A stretch of 64,000 nt of DNA from Actinomadura meyerae (GTDB lineage: Bacteria; Actinomycetota; Actinomycetes; Streptosporangiales; Streptosporangiaceae), in contig NZ_FZOR01000005.1 in NCBI RefSeq assembly GCF_900188445.1, forward strand, positions 1 to 64,000, read 5' to 3'. A program made the position numbers and the translations under genes. The notes beneath the pieces are model-generated. The model ran no database searches. It saw nothing but the letters and a program-made list of their open reading frames with translations, and was not told where the DNA came from. Below are positions 7,508 through 16,578 of the stretch, in pieces; positions within the stretch are counted from its first letter, which is position 1, and the number at the start of each line of letters is the position of its first letter.

Positions 7508-9230
7508 GGCTGTTCCGCAACTCGGCGGTCGCGGCCTCGTCGACCTCGCCGGTATCGGTGATGACGACGCCGTAGTCGGTCCGCGCGCGCGCCGCCGACA
7601 CATATCCGGCCCGTACGTCGGCCAGGACCTTCTCCACGGGACGCCCCAGCGGGTCACCGTGGCCGCCGCCTCCGCCGAGTTCGATGACGTGGGCGTCGCC
7701 CGCGGACAGGTCGAGTGCTCCGACCTTCCCGTTGGGGAAGGTGACCACCTCGCCTCCGGCCCGTTCGACCTGCACGTGGTTCCGCGCCGCGGCATGGCCC
7801 CCGTCCAGGCCCCAGGGCGCGCAGGAGGTGCGCTCGATCCAGGTGTCCAGCTTCGCGGCGGTGTGCACGCGGATCTTCAGCCGGGTGCCGAGACCGCCGC
7901 GGTGCCTCCCGGCGCCGCCGGAGTCCTGCACGAGGGAGTACTCCTCGACGGTGACCATCGGGTACTTGGCCTCCACCACCTCGACGGGCGCGTTGTGGGT
8001 GTCGCCGTCGTTGATGCACATCGTGGCGCTCTGCCCGTCGGCCTGAGATGTCGCGCCCCAGCCGCCGCCCTGCGGCCCGCCGTAGAACTGGAAGAACCGC
8101 CCGGTCGCCTCGTCCACGCCGTAGGTGTGCGACATCCCCAGGTCGGCGTGGTGGCCGGCGATGCTGATACCGGGCATGACCTCCGCCATCGCCCGGAACA
8201 CGCAGTCGACGACCGTCATCGGATACGTCATCCACAGGCGCATCGCGGCCGGCTTGACCGCGCTGACGACCGTGCCCGGCGGCAGGACCACCTCCAGCGG
8301 GCGCAGCGAGCCGTGGTTGATCGGGTACTCGTCCGGCGAGGTGAGGCATTTGAACGCGACCTGCGCGGCCGAGCGCCCGGCGGTGGCGCCCGAGTTGAAG
8401 TAGCCCGCGACCTGCGGGCTCATCTCGCTGAGGTCGATGGTCATCGCGTCGCCCTCGACCGCGACGCGGACGCGGACGGGGATCCGCTCGCCGACCTTCA
8501 CCGCGTCGTCGTCCATGTAGGCCTCGGCGCGGTACTCGCCGTCCGGGATGCGCCGGACGGCCTGCCGGGCCAGCTCCTCGCCGCGGCGGAACACGTCGGC
8601 GATGCCCGCCCGGACGACGTCGGCGCCGTAGCGTTCGAGCATCGCGCGCATCCGGGTCTCGCCGGTGCGGACGGCGGCGACCTGCGCCCGGAAGTCGCCC
8701 ATCGCGAGGTCCTCGAACCGGACGTTCATCGCGATCAGCCGGGTCAGCTCCTCGTCCTGGACGCCCTCCTTGAAGATCTTCACGATCGGGACCTGGAGGC
8801 CCTCGGAGTAGATGTCGGTGGTGGTGCCGCCGAGCACGCCGCCGACGTCGATCCAGTGCGCCATCGACGCGGCGAAGGCGACCAGCTCGCCGTCGTGGAA
8901 GATCGGCAGCGTGAAGATCATGTGGTTGAGGTGGCTGCCCATGATGTAGGCGTCGTTGGTGAGCAGGATGTCGCCCGGCCGGATGCCGTCCGGCCCGTAG
9001 AACTCCAGCTTCGCCTTGATCGCGTCGGACAGGCCGCCCACGAACATCGGCAGCCCCAGCCCGACCGAGATCGTCTCGCCGGAGGCGTCGAACAGCCCGA
9101 CGGTGAAGTCCTGGGCCTCGTAGATGATGAGGTTGTACGCCGTGCGCATCAGGTTCGTCTTCATCTCCTCGGTGATCGAGACGAACCCGGCGCGGATGAT
9201 CTCGGCGGTGATCGGATCGATGTCGGTCAC
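7500..9230 (-). CDS. hydantoinase B/oxoprolinase family protein
   Basis: A 576-residue beta subunit of the HyuA/HyuB family, whose members open lactam or hydantoin rings with ATP or carboxylate ketones (acetone and acetophenone carboxylases). Typical segments are 'DPITAEIIRAGFVSITEEMKTNLMRTAYN' at the N-terminus, 'DILLTNDAYIMGSHLNHM', 'GATSQADGQSATMCINDGDTHN' and the C-terminal 'GGGGGHGDPLGRP'. GTG at 9230 overlaps the hydantoinase A stop by four bases (GTGA), with GGAGC seven bases upstream. Member of the importer-HyuAB-GMC-ALDH operon; the exact reaction cannot be assigned. Confidence 0.92.
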   Translation of the reverse strand: MTDIDPITAEIIRAGFVSITEEMKTNLMRTAYNLIIYEAQDFTVGLFDASGETISVGLGLPMFVGGLSDAIKAKLEFYGPDGIRPGDILLTNDAYIMGSHLNHMIFTLPIFHDGELVAFAASMAHWIDVGGVLGGTTTDIYSEGLQVPIVKIFKEGVQDEELTRLIAMNVRFEDLAMGDFRAQVAAVRTGETRMRAMLERYGADVVRAGIADVFRRGEELARQAVRRIPDGEYRAEAYMDDDAVKVGERIPVRVRVAVEGDAMTIDLSEMSPQVAGYFNSGATAGRSAAQVAFKCLTSPDEYPINHGSLRPLEVVLPPGTVVSAVKPAAMRLWMTYPMTVVDCVFRAMAEVMPGISIAGHHADLGMSHTYGVDEATGRFFQFYGGPQGGGWGATSQADGQSATMCINDGDTHNAPVEVVEAKYPMVTVEEYSLVQDSGGAGRHRGGLGTRLKIRVHTAAKLDTWIERTSCAPWGLDGGHAAARNHVQVERAGGEVVTFPNGKVGALDLSAGDAHVIELGGGGGHGDPLGRPVEKVLADVRAGYVSAARARTDYGVVITDTGEVDEAATAELRNSHA

Positions 9231-11284
9231 GGTCGGGCTCCGATCTCCAGCAGCAGGTTCCCGTACCCGTCGACGTCGGCGCGGTCGCCGGGGTGCAGCA
9301 GGGTGGTGGCGGTCGGCTCCTCGATGGCGGCGGGCCCGGTGACGCGGTTGCCGGCCCGCAGCGCCGCCCGCGCGAGCACCGGTACCGCGACCGCGCCCCC
9401 GGCGGGGGCGAAGACGATGTCGCGGGTGCCGGTCCGGGCGTCGGCGGGCGGGCTCTCGCCGCCCTCTTCGATCTTGGTGAGGTCGGGTTTGCGGAGCCGG
9501 CCGACCGCAGAGACCCGCAGGCTGACGATCTGCGCGGGCTCGCCGGGGGCGCTGTGGCTGTAGCGCCGCTCGTGCGCGATGTCGAAGGCCCGCTTGAGGT
9601 CGCCGATGGTGCGGATCGTCCCGGACGGGAGGTCGACCGTGACGGTGTGCTCCTGGCCGACGTACCGCATGTCCGCCGCGCGCAGGAACTCCACCCCGCC
9701 GAACCGCAGCGAGCCGGCGGCGAGGGCGCGCTCGCACTCGTCCTCCAGCGTCCGGTACGCCTCCTCGATCTCCTCGGCGGTCGTGTCGCCGAGGGTCCGC
9801 ACGCCCGTCTGGACGACGTCGTGGCGCTGGTCGGCCATGAGCATGCCGAGCGCCGAGAACAGGGCCGGGACCTGCGGCACGACCACGCGCCGGACGGACA
9901 GCTCGCGGGCGACCTGCGAGACGTGCAGCGGGCCGTTCCCGCCGTAGGCGACCAGGGTGAAGTCCCGGGGGTCGAGGCCCCGCTCGGTGGTGACCGCGCG
10001 GACGGAGTTGGCCATCGAGGCGGCCCCGATGGCGATGATCCCGGCGGCGGTGGCGACGGGGTCCATGCCGAGGCGGTCGGCCAGCCCGCCGACCGCGCGG
10101 TGGGCGGCGTCGCCGTCGAGGCGCAGCCCGCCGGCGAGCGCACCGCTCGGCGCCAGGTGCCCGAGGACCACCGACGCGTCGGTGATCGTGGGCTCGGTGC
10201 CGCCGCGGCCGTAGCAGGCCGGGCCGGGGTCGGCGCCCGCGCTGCGCGGCCCGACGTGGACGCCGCCGGCCTCGTCCAGCCACGCGACGCTGCCGCCGCC
10301 GGTGCCGACCTCCACGATGTCCAGGCAGGGGACGCGGATCGGGAGGCCGGTGGCGTAGCCGCCGAGGAAGTAGTCGCTGGCCATCGGGAACGTCAGGTCG
10401 CGGATCACCGCCGACTTCGCCGTCGTGCCGCCCATGTCGAACGCGATCGCCTCGCGGCGGCCGAGCGCCTCGCACAGCGCGATCGTGCCGACGACGCCGC
10501 CGGCCGGGCCCGACTCCAGCATCTGCACGCACTGCCCGGACGCCGTGGCCACGTCGGACACGCCGCCGTTGGACTGCATGACCGCGAGCGGCGCGCCGGA
10601 GCCGCCCGCCCGCAGCCGGTCTTCGAGGCGGCCGAGGTAGTCGCTGACCAGCGGGCCCACGAACGCGTTGGCCACGACCGTCGACGTCCGCTCGAACTCG
10701 CGGTACTCCCGGCTGATCTCGTGCGACAGCGTGACGTACGCGCCGGGCAGCTCGTCCCGCAGGATCTCGCCCACCCGGATCTCGTGCGCCGGGTTCCGGT
10801 AGGCGTGCAGCAGCACCACGGCCACCGCCTCGGCGCCGAGCGCGGCCAGCCGGCGGGCGATGGCGCGGGTGCGGGGCTCGTCCAGCTCCCGGGCGATCCC
10901 GCCGCCGGCGCGGGTCCGCTCCGGCACCTCGAAGATCATCTCGCGGGGGATCAGCGGCCGGTGCCGGGTGAAGGCGAGGTTGAACGCGTCCGGGCGGTTG
11001 ATGCGGCCGATCTCGTACACGTCCCGGAACCCCGCCGTGGTGAGCAGCGCGGTCCGCGCGCCCTTGCGCTCGATCAGCGCGTTCACCACGACGGTGCTGC
11101 CGTGGATGGCGAAGTCCAGGTCCGGTACGGGGACGCCCGCCGCCCCCAGGCCGCCGAACACGCCGTCGATGAGGTCGTGGGGCGTACTGAGGGCCTTGCC
11201 CAGCATGAGCGTGCCCTTGACGTCGTCGTAGGCCACGACGTCGGTGAAGGTCCCGCCGATGTCGATGGCGGCCCTGATCGGCAT
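9227..11284 (-). CDS. hydantoinase/oxoprolinase family protein, A subunit
   Basis: A 685-residue ATP-binding subunit of the HyuA type. The phosphate-binding motif of the ASKHA fold is seen twice, 'DIGGTFTD' at residues 8-15 and 'FDMGGTTAKSA' near 280, and 'EVGTGGGSVAW' and 'GADPGPACYGRGG' are typical. Members include N-methylhydantoinase, 5-oxoprolinase, caprolactamase and acetone/acetophenone carboxylase alpha subunits, so ATP-dependent ring opening or carboxylation is expected. It begins 29 bases after the permease stop and overlaps hydantoinase B by four bases. An importer next to HyuAB suggests uptake and hydrolysis of a small ring compound, an inference. Confidence 0.92.
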   Translation of the reverse strand: MPIRAAIDIGGTFTDVVAYDDVKGTLMLGKALSTPHDLIDGVFGGLGAAGVPVPDLDFAIHGSTVVVNALIERKGARTALLTTAGFRDVYEIGRINRPDAFNLAFTRHRPLIPREMIFEVPERTRAGGGIARELDEPRTRAIARRLAALGAEAVAVVLLHAYRNPAHEIRVGEILRDELPGAYVTLSHEISREYREFERTSTVVANAFVGPLVSDYLGRLEDRLRAGGSGAPLAVMQSNGGVSDVATASGQCVQMLESGPAGGVVGTIALCEALGRREAIAFDMGGTTAKSAVIRDLTFPMASDYFLGGYATGLPIRVPCLDIVEVGTGGGSVAWLDEAGGVHVGPRSAGADPGPACYGRGGTEPTITDASVVLGHLAPSGALAGGLRLDGDAAHRAVGGLADRLGMDPVATAAGIIAIGAASMANSVRAVTTERGLDPRDFTLVAYGGNGPLHVSQVARELSVRRVVVPQVPALFSALGMLMADQRHDVVQTGVRTLGDTTAEEIEEAYRTLEDECERALAAGSLRFGGVEFLRAADMRYVGQEHTVTVDLPSGTIRTIGDLKRAFDIAHERRYSHSAPGEPAQIVSLRVSAVGRLRKPDLTKIEEGGESPPADARTGTRDIVFAPAGGAVAVPVLARAALRAGNRVTGPAAIEEPTATTLLHPGDRADVDGYGNLLLEIGARP

Positions 11285-11313
11285 GTGCTACCCCTTCGGG
11301 TTGATGGGACTCC

Positions 11314-12078
11314 TCATGGGTGCCTGCGCAGCGCCACGCGTTCGAGCAGGTCGACGGCGGCGAACGTCAGGGCGCCCAGCACGGCCAGGGTGATGACGCA
11401 GGCGAACAGCAGCGGGACGTTCTGGTTGCCGCTCGCCGAGATCGTCAGGTAGCCGAGGCCCGACCCGCCGACGATGAACTCGCCGACGACGACCCCGATC
11501 ACCGCGAAGGTGATGGCGACCTTGAGACCGGCCAGGACGCTCGGCAGCGCGTTCGGCAGGCGGACGAGGCGGAACAGCCGCCAGCGGGACGCGCCCATCG
11601 AGCGGCCCAGCCTGACCAGGTCCGGGTCGATCGAGGTGAGGCCGAGCGCGGTGTTGACGATCACGGGGAAGATCGCGACGGACACGGCGATCAGCACGTT
11701 GGTCATCAGCCCGAAGCCGAGCCACACGATGAACAGCGGGCCCAGCGCCACCTTCGGCACGGCCTGGCTCATCACCAGCAGCGGATAGCCCAGCCGCTCC
11801 ACCGCGCGGGAGAACGCCATCGGGACGGCGACCGCCACACCGGCCACGGCCGAGATCCCGAACGCCAGGAGGATCCCGCGCAGCGTCACCCAGCTCTCCC
11901 GCAGCAGCGGCTCGTGATAGGTCGACAGCGCCTCGGCCACCTGGACCGGGGTGGGCAGCAGGTAGTCCGGGGTACCGCCGAACAGCACGACCGCCTGCCA
12001 CACCGCCACGACCAGCGCGATCGCGAGCAGGTACCAGAACGCGGTCAGCTCGCCGATCCGCCGTGCGAGCCTAGGCAT
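11314..12078 (-). CDS. ABC transporter permease (SsuC/TauC type)
   Basis: A 254-residue inner-membrane permease with six predicted hydrophobic segments. The ATPase-coupling EAA loop is visible as 'SMGASRWRLFRLVRLPNALPS' near 158-180, as in sulfonate, taurine, nitrate and pyrimidine-precursor importers. ATG at 12078 overlaps the ATPase gene by eight bases. It works with the adjoining ATPase and lipoprotein. Confidence 0.93.
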   Translation of the reverse strand: MPRLARRIGELTAFWYLLAIALVVAVWQAVVLFGGTPDYLLPTPVQVAEALSTYHEPLLRESWVTLRGILLAFGISAVAGVAVAVPMAFSRAVERLGYPLLVMSQAVPKVALGPLFIVWLGFGLMTNVLIAVSVAIFPVIVNTALGLTSIDPDLVRLGRSMGASRWRLFRLVRLPNALPSVLAGLKVAITFAVIGVVVGEFIVGGSGLGYLTISASGNQNVPLLFACVITLAVLGALTFAAVDLLERVALRRHP

Positions 12079-12934
12079 CGGGCACCGCCTCCCCCGCCCC
12101 GGCTCCGGCGGGCTCGGCCTCCGGACGCCCGTGGGTGAGCATGCGGCGGAGGCGGCCGGTGCAGGCGACGAACTCCGGGGTCTCGCGGACCTCCGCCGGC
12201 CGGGGCCGCGGCAGGTCGATCCGGACCTCGCCGACGATCCGGCCCGGACGCGGCGACATCACGACCACCCGGTCGGCGAGGAAGGCGGCCTCGTCGATCC
12301 CGTGCGTCACGAACAGCACCGAGGTCCCGGCCCGTGCGGCCAGCCCGCCGAGTTCGGTGTTGAGGTTCTCCCTGGTGAGGGCGTCGAGCGCACCGAACGG
12401 CTCGTCCATGAACAGCAGCGGCGGCCGGTGCACCAGCGCGCGGCACAGCGCCACGCGCTGCCGCATGCCGCCGGACAGCTCGCGGGGGAACCGCCGGGCG
12501 AAGCGCGACATCCCGACCATCTCCAGGAGTTCCCGGGCGTGCTCGCGGTGCGGGGCGGTGGCCAGCCCGCGCATCTGGAACTGGAGGAGGACGTTGTCCT
12601 CGCAGGTGCGCCAGTCCAGGAGCAGGTCGCGCTGGAACATGACCCCGGCCTCCAGCAGCGGCCCGGTCACCGGCCGGTCCCCGATCGTCACCTCGCCGCC
12701 GGTCGGGGCGTCGAGACCGGCCATGATCGTCAGCATCGTGCTCTTGCCGCAGCCGCTGGGCCCGAGCACGCTGACGAACTCGCCGGGGGCGATGGTGAGG
12801 TCGACGCCGTCCAGCGCAACGATCGTCCCGTCGCGGGAGGGGAACTCCTTCGCCAGGCCCGCCGCCCGCAGGGGGCGGGCCGTCCCGTCCTCGCCGCCGG
12901 CCCGGCGGCGCAGGTCAGCACGTGCCGGAGCCAA
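12071..12934 (-). CDS. ABC transporter ATP-binding protein (SsuB/TauB type)
   Basis: A 287-residue ATPase. Walker A is 'GPSGCGKST' near residues 58-66, the signature is 'ELSGGMRQRVALCRAL' and Walker B is 'PLLFMDEPFGALD'; the switch His follows in 'VLFVTHGIDEA'. The first 25 residues are an Arg/Ala-rich extension and the last 25 a low-complexity tail, so the true start could be internal. ATG 12934 overlaps the binding-protein gene by 20 bases. It powers the importer formed with the neighbouring permease. Confidence 0.92.
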   Translation of the reverse strand: MAPARADLRRRAGGEDGTARPLRAAGLAKEFPSRDGTIVALDGVDLTIAPGEFVSVLGPSGCGKSTMLTIMAGLDAPTGGEVTIGDRPVTGPLLEAGVMFQRDLLLDWRTCEDNVLLQFQMRGLATAPHREHARELLEMVGMSRFARRFPRELSGGMRQRVALCRALVHRPPLLFMDEPFGALDALTRENLNTELGGLAARAGTSVLFVTHGIDEAAFLADRVVVMSPRPGRIVGEVRIDLPRPRPAEVRETPEFVACTGRLRRMLTHGRPEAEPAGAGAGEAVPDA

Positions 12935-13943
12935 GGCCGCCTCCCTCCTTGAACAGGGCGTTGTCGAAGTACGTGCCGGTGCCGCGCAGGCCCGCCGTGC
13001 GCTTCAGCGCCTCGACGGTGCCCTTCCAGTCGGCCGGGGCGTTCTCCCCGTACGGGCGGCCGCTCTGCGTGGGCGCGCACATGAAGCCGAGGACGGCCTT
13101 CAGCACTCCGAGCGACTGCTTCGGGTCGAGTTCGGGATGCTCTTTGGTGAGCGCCTTGATGGCGGCATCGGGGTCCTTCTTCGCCGCCTGGAAGCCGCGC
13201 AGCGTGGCGCGCGCGAAGCTCCGGACGAGCTGCGGCCGGTCCCGCATGGTCTTCTTCGTGACCACCAGGACGTAGTCGGGCGGGTTGAACCCGGCGTCCG
13301 ACTGCATCAGGACGTTCGACGCCCGCCGCCGCGTCTGCGGCAGGAAGGACCGGACGGTGTACATGGCGTCGGCCTTGCCGCTGACGTAGGTAGTGACCAG
13401 CGCGTTGGCGTCCGCGACGACGGGTTTGACGTCGGACTTGGCAAGCCCCGCGGCCGCCAGCGCCGCGTACATGTTCTGCTCCACCAGCGCGGACACCGCG
13501 ATGGAACGGCCGCGCAGGTTCTGGATCGAGGCGATGCCGGAGTCCGCCGGGACGAAGAACCCGAAACTGCTCCGGCCGAGGTAGGTGGCGGCGCCGACGA
13601 CCTGCTGCCCCCGGTCGATCGACATGATCAGGTTGGTCGCGGCGGCCATGCCGAAGTCCGATCCGCCGTTGCCGACGTCGGTGACGGTCTGCCCGGAGCC
13701 CTTGCTGTCGCGGATGGCGACGTCCAGGCCCTCCTCCTCGAAGTAGCCGAGCTCGTCGGCGTAGTACAGCGGCGCGTCACCGCCGCTGGTCACGAACGGG
13801 CCGCGATAGGTGACCTTCGTCAGGGACGTCCCGCCGGCCCTGCCGTCACCGCAGCCGGCGCCCGCCATGAGCAGCGCGCCCAGCACGGCCCCGGCCGCGA
13901 CACCGCGCCCGGTCCCGCCGGAGAGGACCACCGCCACCACCAC
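12915..13943 (-). CDS. ABC transporter substrate-binding lipoprotein (NMT1/THI5-like)
   Basis: A 342-residue extracytoplasmic binding protein. A signal sequence ends at a lipobox-like 'LLMAGAGC' (Cys31). The mature part has the NMT1/SsuA-like pattern 'APLYYADELGYFEEEGLDVAIRDSKGSGQTVTDVGNGGSDFGMA', as in importers of nitrate, sulfonates, taurine or pyrimidine precursors. First gene of the seven-gene catabolic operon; GTG start with a GAAAGGG ribosome site. Its promoter is the 142-base region shared with the divergent fumarylacetoacetate-hydrolase gene, which carries a GntR-like operator. Confidence 0.9.
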   Translation of the reverse strand: MVVAVVLSGGTGRGVAAGAVLGALLMAGAGCGDGRAGGTSLTKVTYRGPFVTSGGDAPLYYADELGYFEEEGLDVAIRDSKGSGQTVTDVGNGGSDFGMAAATNLIMSIDRGQQVVGAATYLGRSSFGFFVPADSGIASIQNLRGRSIAVSALVEQNMYAALAAAGLAKSDVKPVVADANALVTTYVSGKADAMYTVRSFLPQTRRRASNVLMQSDAGFNPPDYVLVVTKKTMRDRPQLVRSFARATLRGFQAAKKDPDAAIKALTKEHPELDPKQSLGVLKAVLGFMCAPTQSGRPYGENAPADWKGTVEALKRTAGLRGTGTYFDNALFKEGGGLGSGTC

Positions 13944-13995
13944 CCTTTCCGCTCAGTGTTGGCCTTTCCGTCAGCGTTGGACGCATCTATGGAGC

Positions 13996-14048
13996 AGTTG
14001 TATCCAACTCACAGCTTGGAATGTACAGTTGCATCGCAACGATGTACA
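13996..14048. promoter_or_regulatory. divergent operator region with GntR-like site
   Basis: AGTTGTATCCAACT (13996-14009) is an inverted repeat whose core TTGTATCCAA differs in one base from TTGTATACAA, a common GntR-family half-site pair. A second symmetric element follows: GTTGC-ATC-GCAAC (14028-14040) flanked by two TGTACA palindromes (14022-14027 and 14043-14048). The region lies between the divergent catabolic transcripts, so it probably contains the regulated promoters of both. Confidence 0.5.
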
Positions 14049-14085
14049 GACTCGGCATGAGTCGCCTGCGACGAGAGGACTGGGC

Positions 14086-14937
14086 GTGCGACTGACCACA
14101 ATCCGGCTGGACGACGGCAGGACGGCGGCGGGGCGGCTCGACGGCGAGCGGATCGTCCTGCTGCCGTACGAGGACGCGGGGGCGCTGCTCGCCTCCGGAC
14201 CGGGCTGGCGGGACCGGGCCGGGCGGGAGACCGGCCGCACCGTGCCGGCGGCCGGGGCCGACCTCGCGCCGCCCGTCCCGAACCCCGAGAAGATCCTCTG
14301 CGTGGGCGTCAACTACCGCGACCACATCGCGGAGGTGGGCATCGAGCCGCCCGAGCATCCGACGATCTTCGCCAAGTACGCCCGCAGCCTCATCGGCCCG
14401 TACGACGACATCGCCCTGCCCGCCGGCTCCGACGCCGTGGACTGGGAGGTCGAGCTCGGCGTGGTGATCGGCGAGACGGCCCGGCACGTGCGCGCCGACC
14501 GGGCGTGGGACGTGATCGCCGGCTACACCGTCGTCAACGACATCAGCATGCGCGACTGGCAGTTCCGCACGTCGCAGTTCCTGCAGGGCAAGACGTTCGA
14601 GGCCAGTACCCCGGTCGGGCCCTGGCTCGTCACGCCCGACGAGGTGGGGCACGCGCGGGCGTGCACCCTCACCTGCGCCGTCGACGACGACGTGATGCAG
14701 AAGTCGGTCACCAGCGAGCTGGTCTTCTCGGCCGCCGAGATCATCTCCTACATCAGCTCCTTCATCACGCTGGCCCCCGGCGACCTGATCGCCACCGGGA
14801 CGCCCGGCGGCGTCGGCGGCGCGCGCAAGCCCCCCGTCTACCTCGCGCCCGGCCAGACGGTCACCTCGCGGATCGACGGCATCGGCGAGCTGGTCAACCG
14901 CTGCGTCGCGCCCGCGCCCGCCCCGGCGCGCCGGTGA
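14086..14937 (+). CDS. fumarylacetoacetate hydrolase family protein
   Basis: A 283-residue FAH-superfamily enzyme, cleaving or decarboxylating a beta-diketo or 2-oxo acid with a bound divalent metal. The family core 'VGVNYRDHIAEVG' (73-85) and the metal ligands in 'DWEVELGVVIG' (Glu121, Glu123) and 'VVNDISMRDWQ' (Asp152) are visible. GTG at 14086 has AGAGGA seven bases upstream; upstream codons are non-coding promoter. It is followed after 13 bases by the acyl-CoA ligase gene with which it forms an operon. Family members range from fumarylacetoacetase to 2-hydroxyhepta-2,4-diene-1,7-dioate isomerase. Confidence 0.92.
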   Translation: MRLTTIRLDDGRTAAGRLDGERIVLLPYEDAGALLASGPGWRDRAGRETGRTVPAAGADLAPPVPNPEKILCVGVNYRDHIAEVGIEPPEHPTIFAKYARSLIGPYDDIALPAGSDAVDWEVELGVVIGETARHVRADRAWDVIAGYTVVNDISMRDWQFRTSQFLQGKTFEASTPVGPWLVTPDEVGHARACTLTCAVDDDVMQKSVTSELVFSAAEIISYISSFITLAPGDLIATGTPGGVGGARKPPVYLAPGQTVTSRIDGIGELVNRCVAPAPAPARR

Positions 14938-14950
14938 GGAGGGCGCGCCG

Positions 14951-16486
14951 ATGCAGGTGATCGAGTTCTTCGACCGGGGCGTCCTGGTCAACCCGGACGG
15001 CGTCGCCTTCGTCCACGCGGACGGCACCGGGGCCCTGACCTACGCCGAGGCCGCCGACATCACCCACCGGGTCGCGGCCGCGCTGCACCGCGACGGCGCC
15101 GGGCACGGCACGCCGGTGGCGGTGCTCAGCGGTAACACTCCTCAGCTGTTCCCGTTCGTCCTCGGGGTGCTGCGCGCCGGGTGCGCGTGGGTGGCGCTCA
15201 ACGCGCGGGCCACGCCGCAGGATCTGATCGCGCTGCTGCGCCTCGTCGGGGCGCGCGCGCTGCTGCACTCCGGCGAGCTGGCCGATGTCGCCGGGCGGAT
15301 CCGGGACGAGGTCGAGACGCTCGACCGCACCGTCTGCGTCGACCGGCCGGAGGAGTGGCTCGCCCCGCCCGGCACGCGGGTGCCGCTGCCGCCCCTGGAC
15401 CCCGAGGCGGTGGCCGGCTACTTCGGCACCGGCGGCACGACGGGGCGCCCCAAGGCCGTCGAGGTGCCGAACCGGGCCTTCGAGACGATGATCCACGCCT
15501 TCAACGCGCACATGCCCGAGCACGACCCCGTCCACCTCGTCGCGGCGCCCATGACCCATGCCGCCGGGACGCTCGTCTTCCCCGTCCTCGCCGTCGGCGG
15601 GCGCAACGTCGTGCACGACGGGGTGGTGCCCGGCGAGATCCTCGCATCGGTCGAGCGGAACGCGGTGACCCGGCTCTTCCTCCCGCCGACCGCGATCTAC
15701 GCCCTGCTGGACCATCCGGACGCGGCCCGCCGCGACATGTCGAGCCTGCGCTACTTCCTGTACGGGGCGGCCCCCATGTCGGTCACCAAGCTGGAAGAGG
15801 CGATGGACGTCTTCGGGCCGGTGATGGCCCAGTTCTACGGGCAGACGGAACTGCCGATGATGTGCGCGTTCCTCAGCCCGGACGAGCACGTGGCGGCGCG
15901 GGCCGAGCCGCGGCTGCGGGGTCGGCTGGCGAGTTGCGGGCGTCCCACCCTCGTCGCCGACGTCGCGGTCGTGGACGACGAGAACGCTCCGCTGCCGCCC
16001 GGCGAGAAGGGCGAGATCGTGGTGCGCAGCTCGCTGCGCATGAAGGGCTACCACCGGGCCCCCGACCAGACCGCCGCGGTCAGCCTCCCCGGAGACTGGC
16101 TGGCCACCGGCGACGTCGGGCACTTCGACGCCGACGGCTACCTCTACATCGTGGACCGGAAACGCGACCTCATCATCTCCGGGGGCTTCAACGTCTTCCC
16201 CAGCGAGGTGGAGCAGGTGCTGCTCGGCCACCCGGCCGTGCGGGACTGCGCGGTCATCGGCCTCCCCGACGACAAGTGGGGCGAGCGGGTGGCGGCCGTC
16301 GTCGAGCTCAAGAGCGGCGCGGACGCCGATCCGGCGGAGCTCATCGCGGCCTGCCGGGACGCGCTCGGCGGCGTCCGGGCGCCCAAGGAGGTCATCTTCC
16401 GCGAGCTGCCGCGGTCACCGGTCGGCAAGGTGCTCAAGCGCGAGCTGCGCGACGGGTACTGGCACGGCCGGGACCGCAAGGTGTGA
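14951..16486 (+). CDS. class I adenylate-forming enzyme (acyl-CoA ligase)
   Basis: A 511-residue AMP-dependent synthetase/ligase that activates a carboxylic acid as its acyl-adenylate and then thioester. The AMP-binding P-loop 'GTGGTTGRPK' is at 159-168, 'YGQTE' (A5 motif) near 298, the hinge 'DRKRDLIISGGFNVFP' near 405-420 and the catalytic Lys in 'SPVGKVLKRE' about 493. GAGGAGG lies upstream of ATG 14951. Its neighbours suggest it activates an acid formed in this pathway; the acyl substrate is unknown. Confidence 0.92.
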   Translation: MQVIEFFDRGVLVNPDGVAFVHADGTGALTYAEAADITHRVAAALHRDGAGHGTPVAVLSGNTPQLFPFVLGVLRAGCAWVALNARATPQDLIALLRLVGARALLHSGELADVAGRIRDEVETLDRTVCVDRPEEWLAPPGTRVPLPPLDPEAVAGYFGTGGTTGRPKAVEVPNRAFETMIHAFNAHMPEHDPVHLVAAPMTHAAGTLVFPVLAVGGRNVVHDGVVPGEILASVERNAVTRLFLPPTAIYALLDHPDAARRDMSSLRYFLYGAAPMSVTKLEEAMDVFGPVMAQFYGQTELPMMCAFLSPDEHVAARAEPRLRGRLASCGRPTLVADVAVVDDENAPLPPGEKGEIVVRSSLRMKGYHRAPDQTAAVSLPGDWLATGDVGHFDADGYLYIVDRKRDLIISGGFNVFPSEVEQVLLGHPAVRDCAVIGLPDDKWGERVAAVVELKSGADADPAELIAACRDALGGVRAPKEVIFRELPRSPVGKVLKRELRDGYWHGRDRKV

Positions 16487-16491
16487 CCCCG

Positions 16492-16524
16492 ATTGTCTAC
16501 GATGAGCGCGACACTGTATACAAT
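16492..16524. promoter_or_regulatory. paired GntR-like operators before the regulator gene
   Basis: ATTGTCTACGAT (16492-16503) and ACTGTATACAAT (16513-16524) match ATTGTATACAAT at 10 and 11 of 12 positions. Their starts are 21 bases apart, two helical turns, so two dimers could bind on the same face. They lie 55-87 bases before the GntR gene start, a position suited to autoregulation. Confidence 0.55.
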
Positions 16525-16578
16525 GGAGCCCACTCTCAGTAATCCAGCCAGTGTCGGATCCGAACGAGGTACGCACCC

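Noticed and set aside
7654..10143. 829-residue frame inside the HyuA/HyuB genes
   Set aside because: It is in another frame of two clearly conserved enzymes and reads as low-complexity Arg/Ser/Pro sequence.
9293..11452. 719-residue plus-strand frame opposite HyuA
   Set aside because: High-GC antisense artefact with no start site and no recognisable domain.
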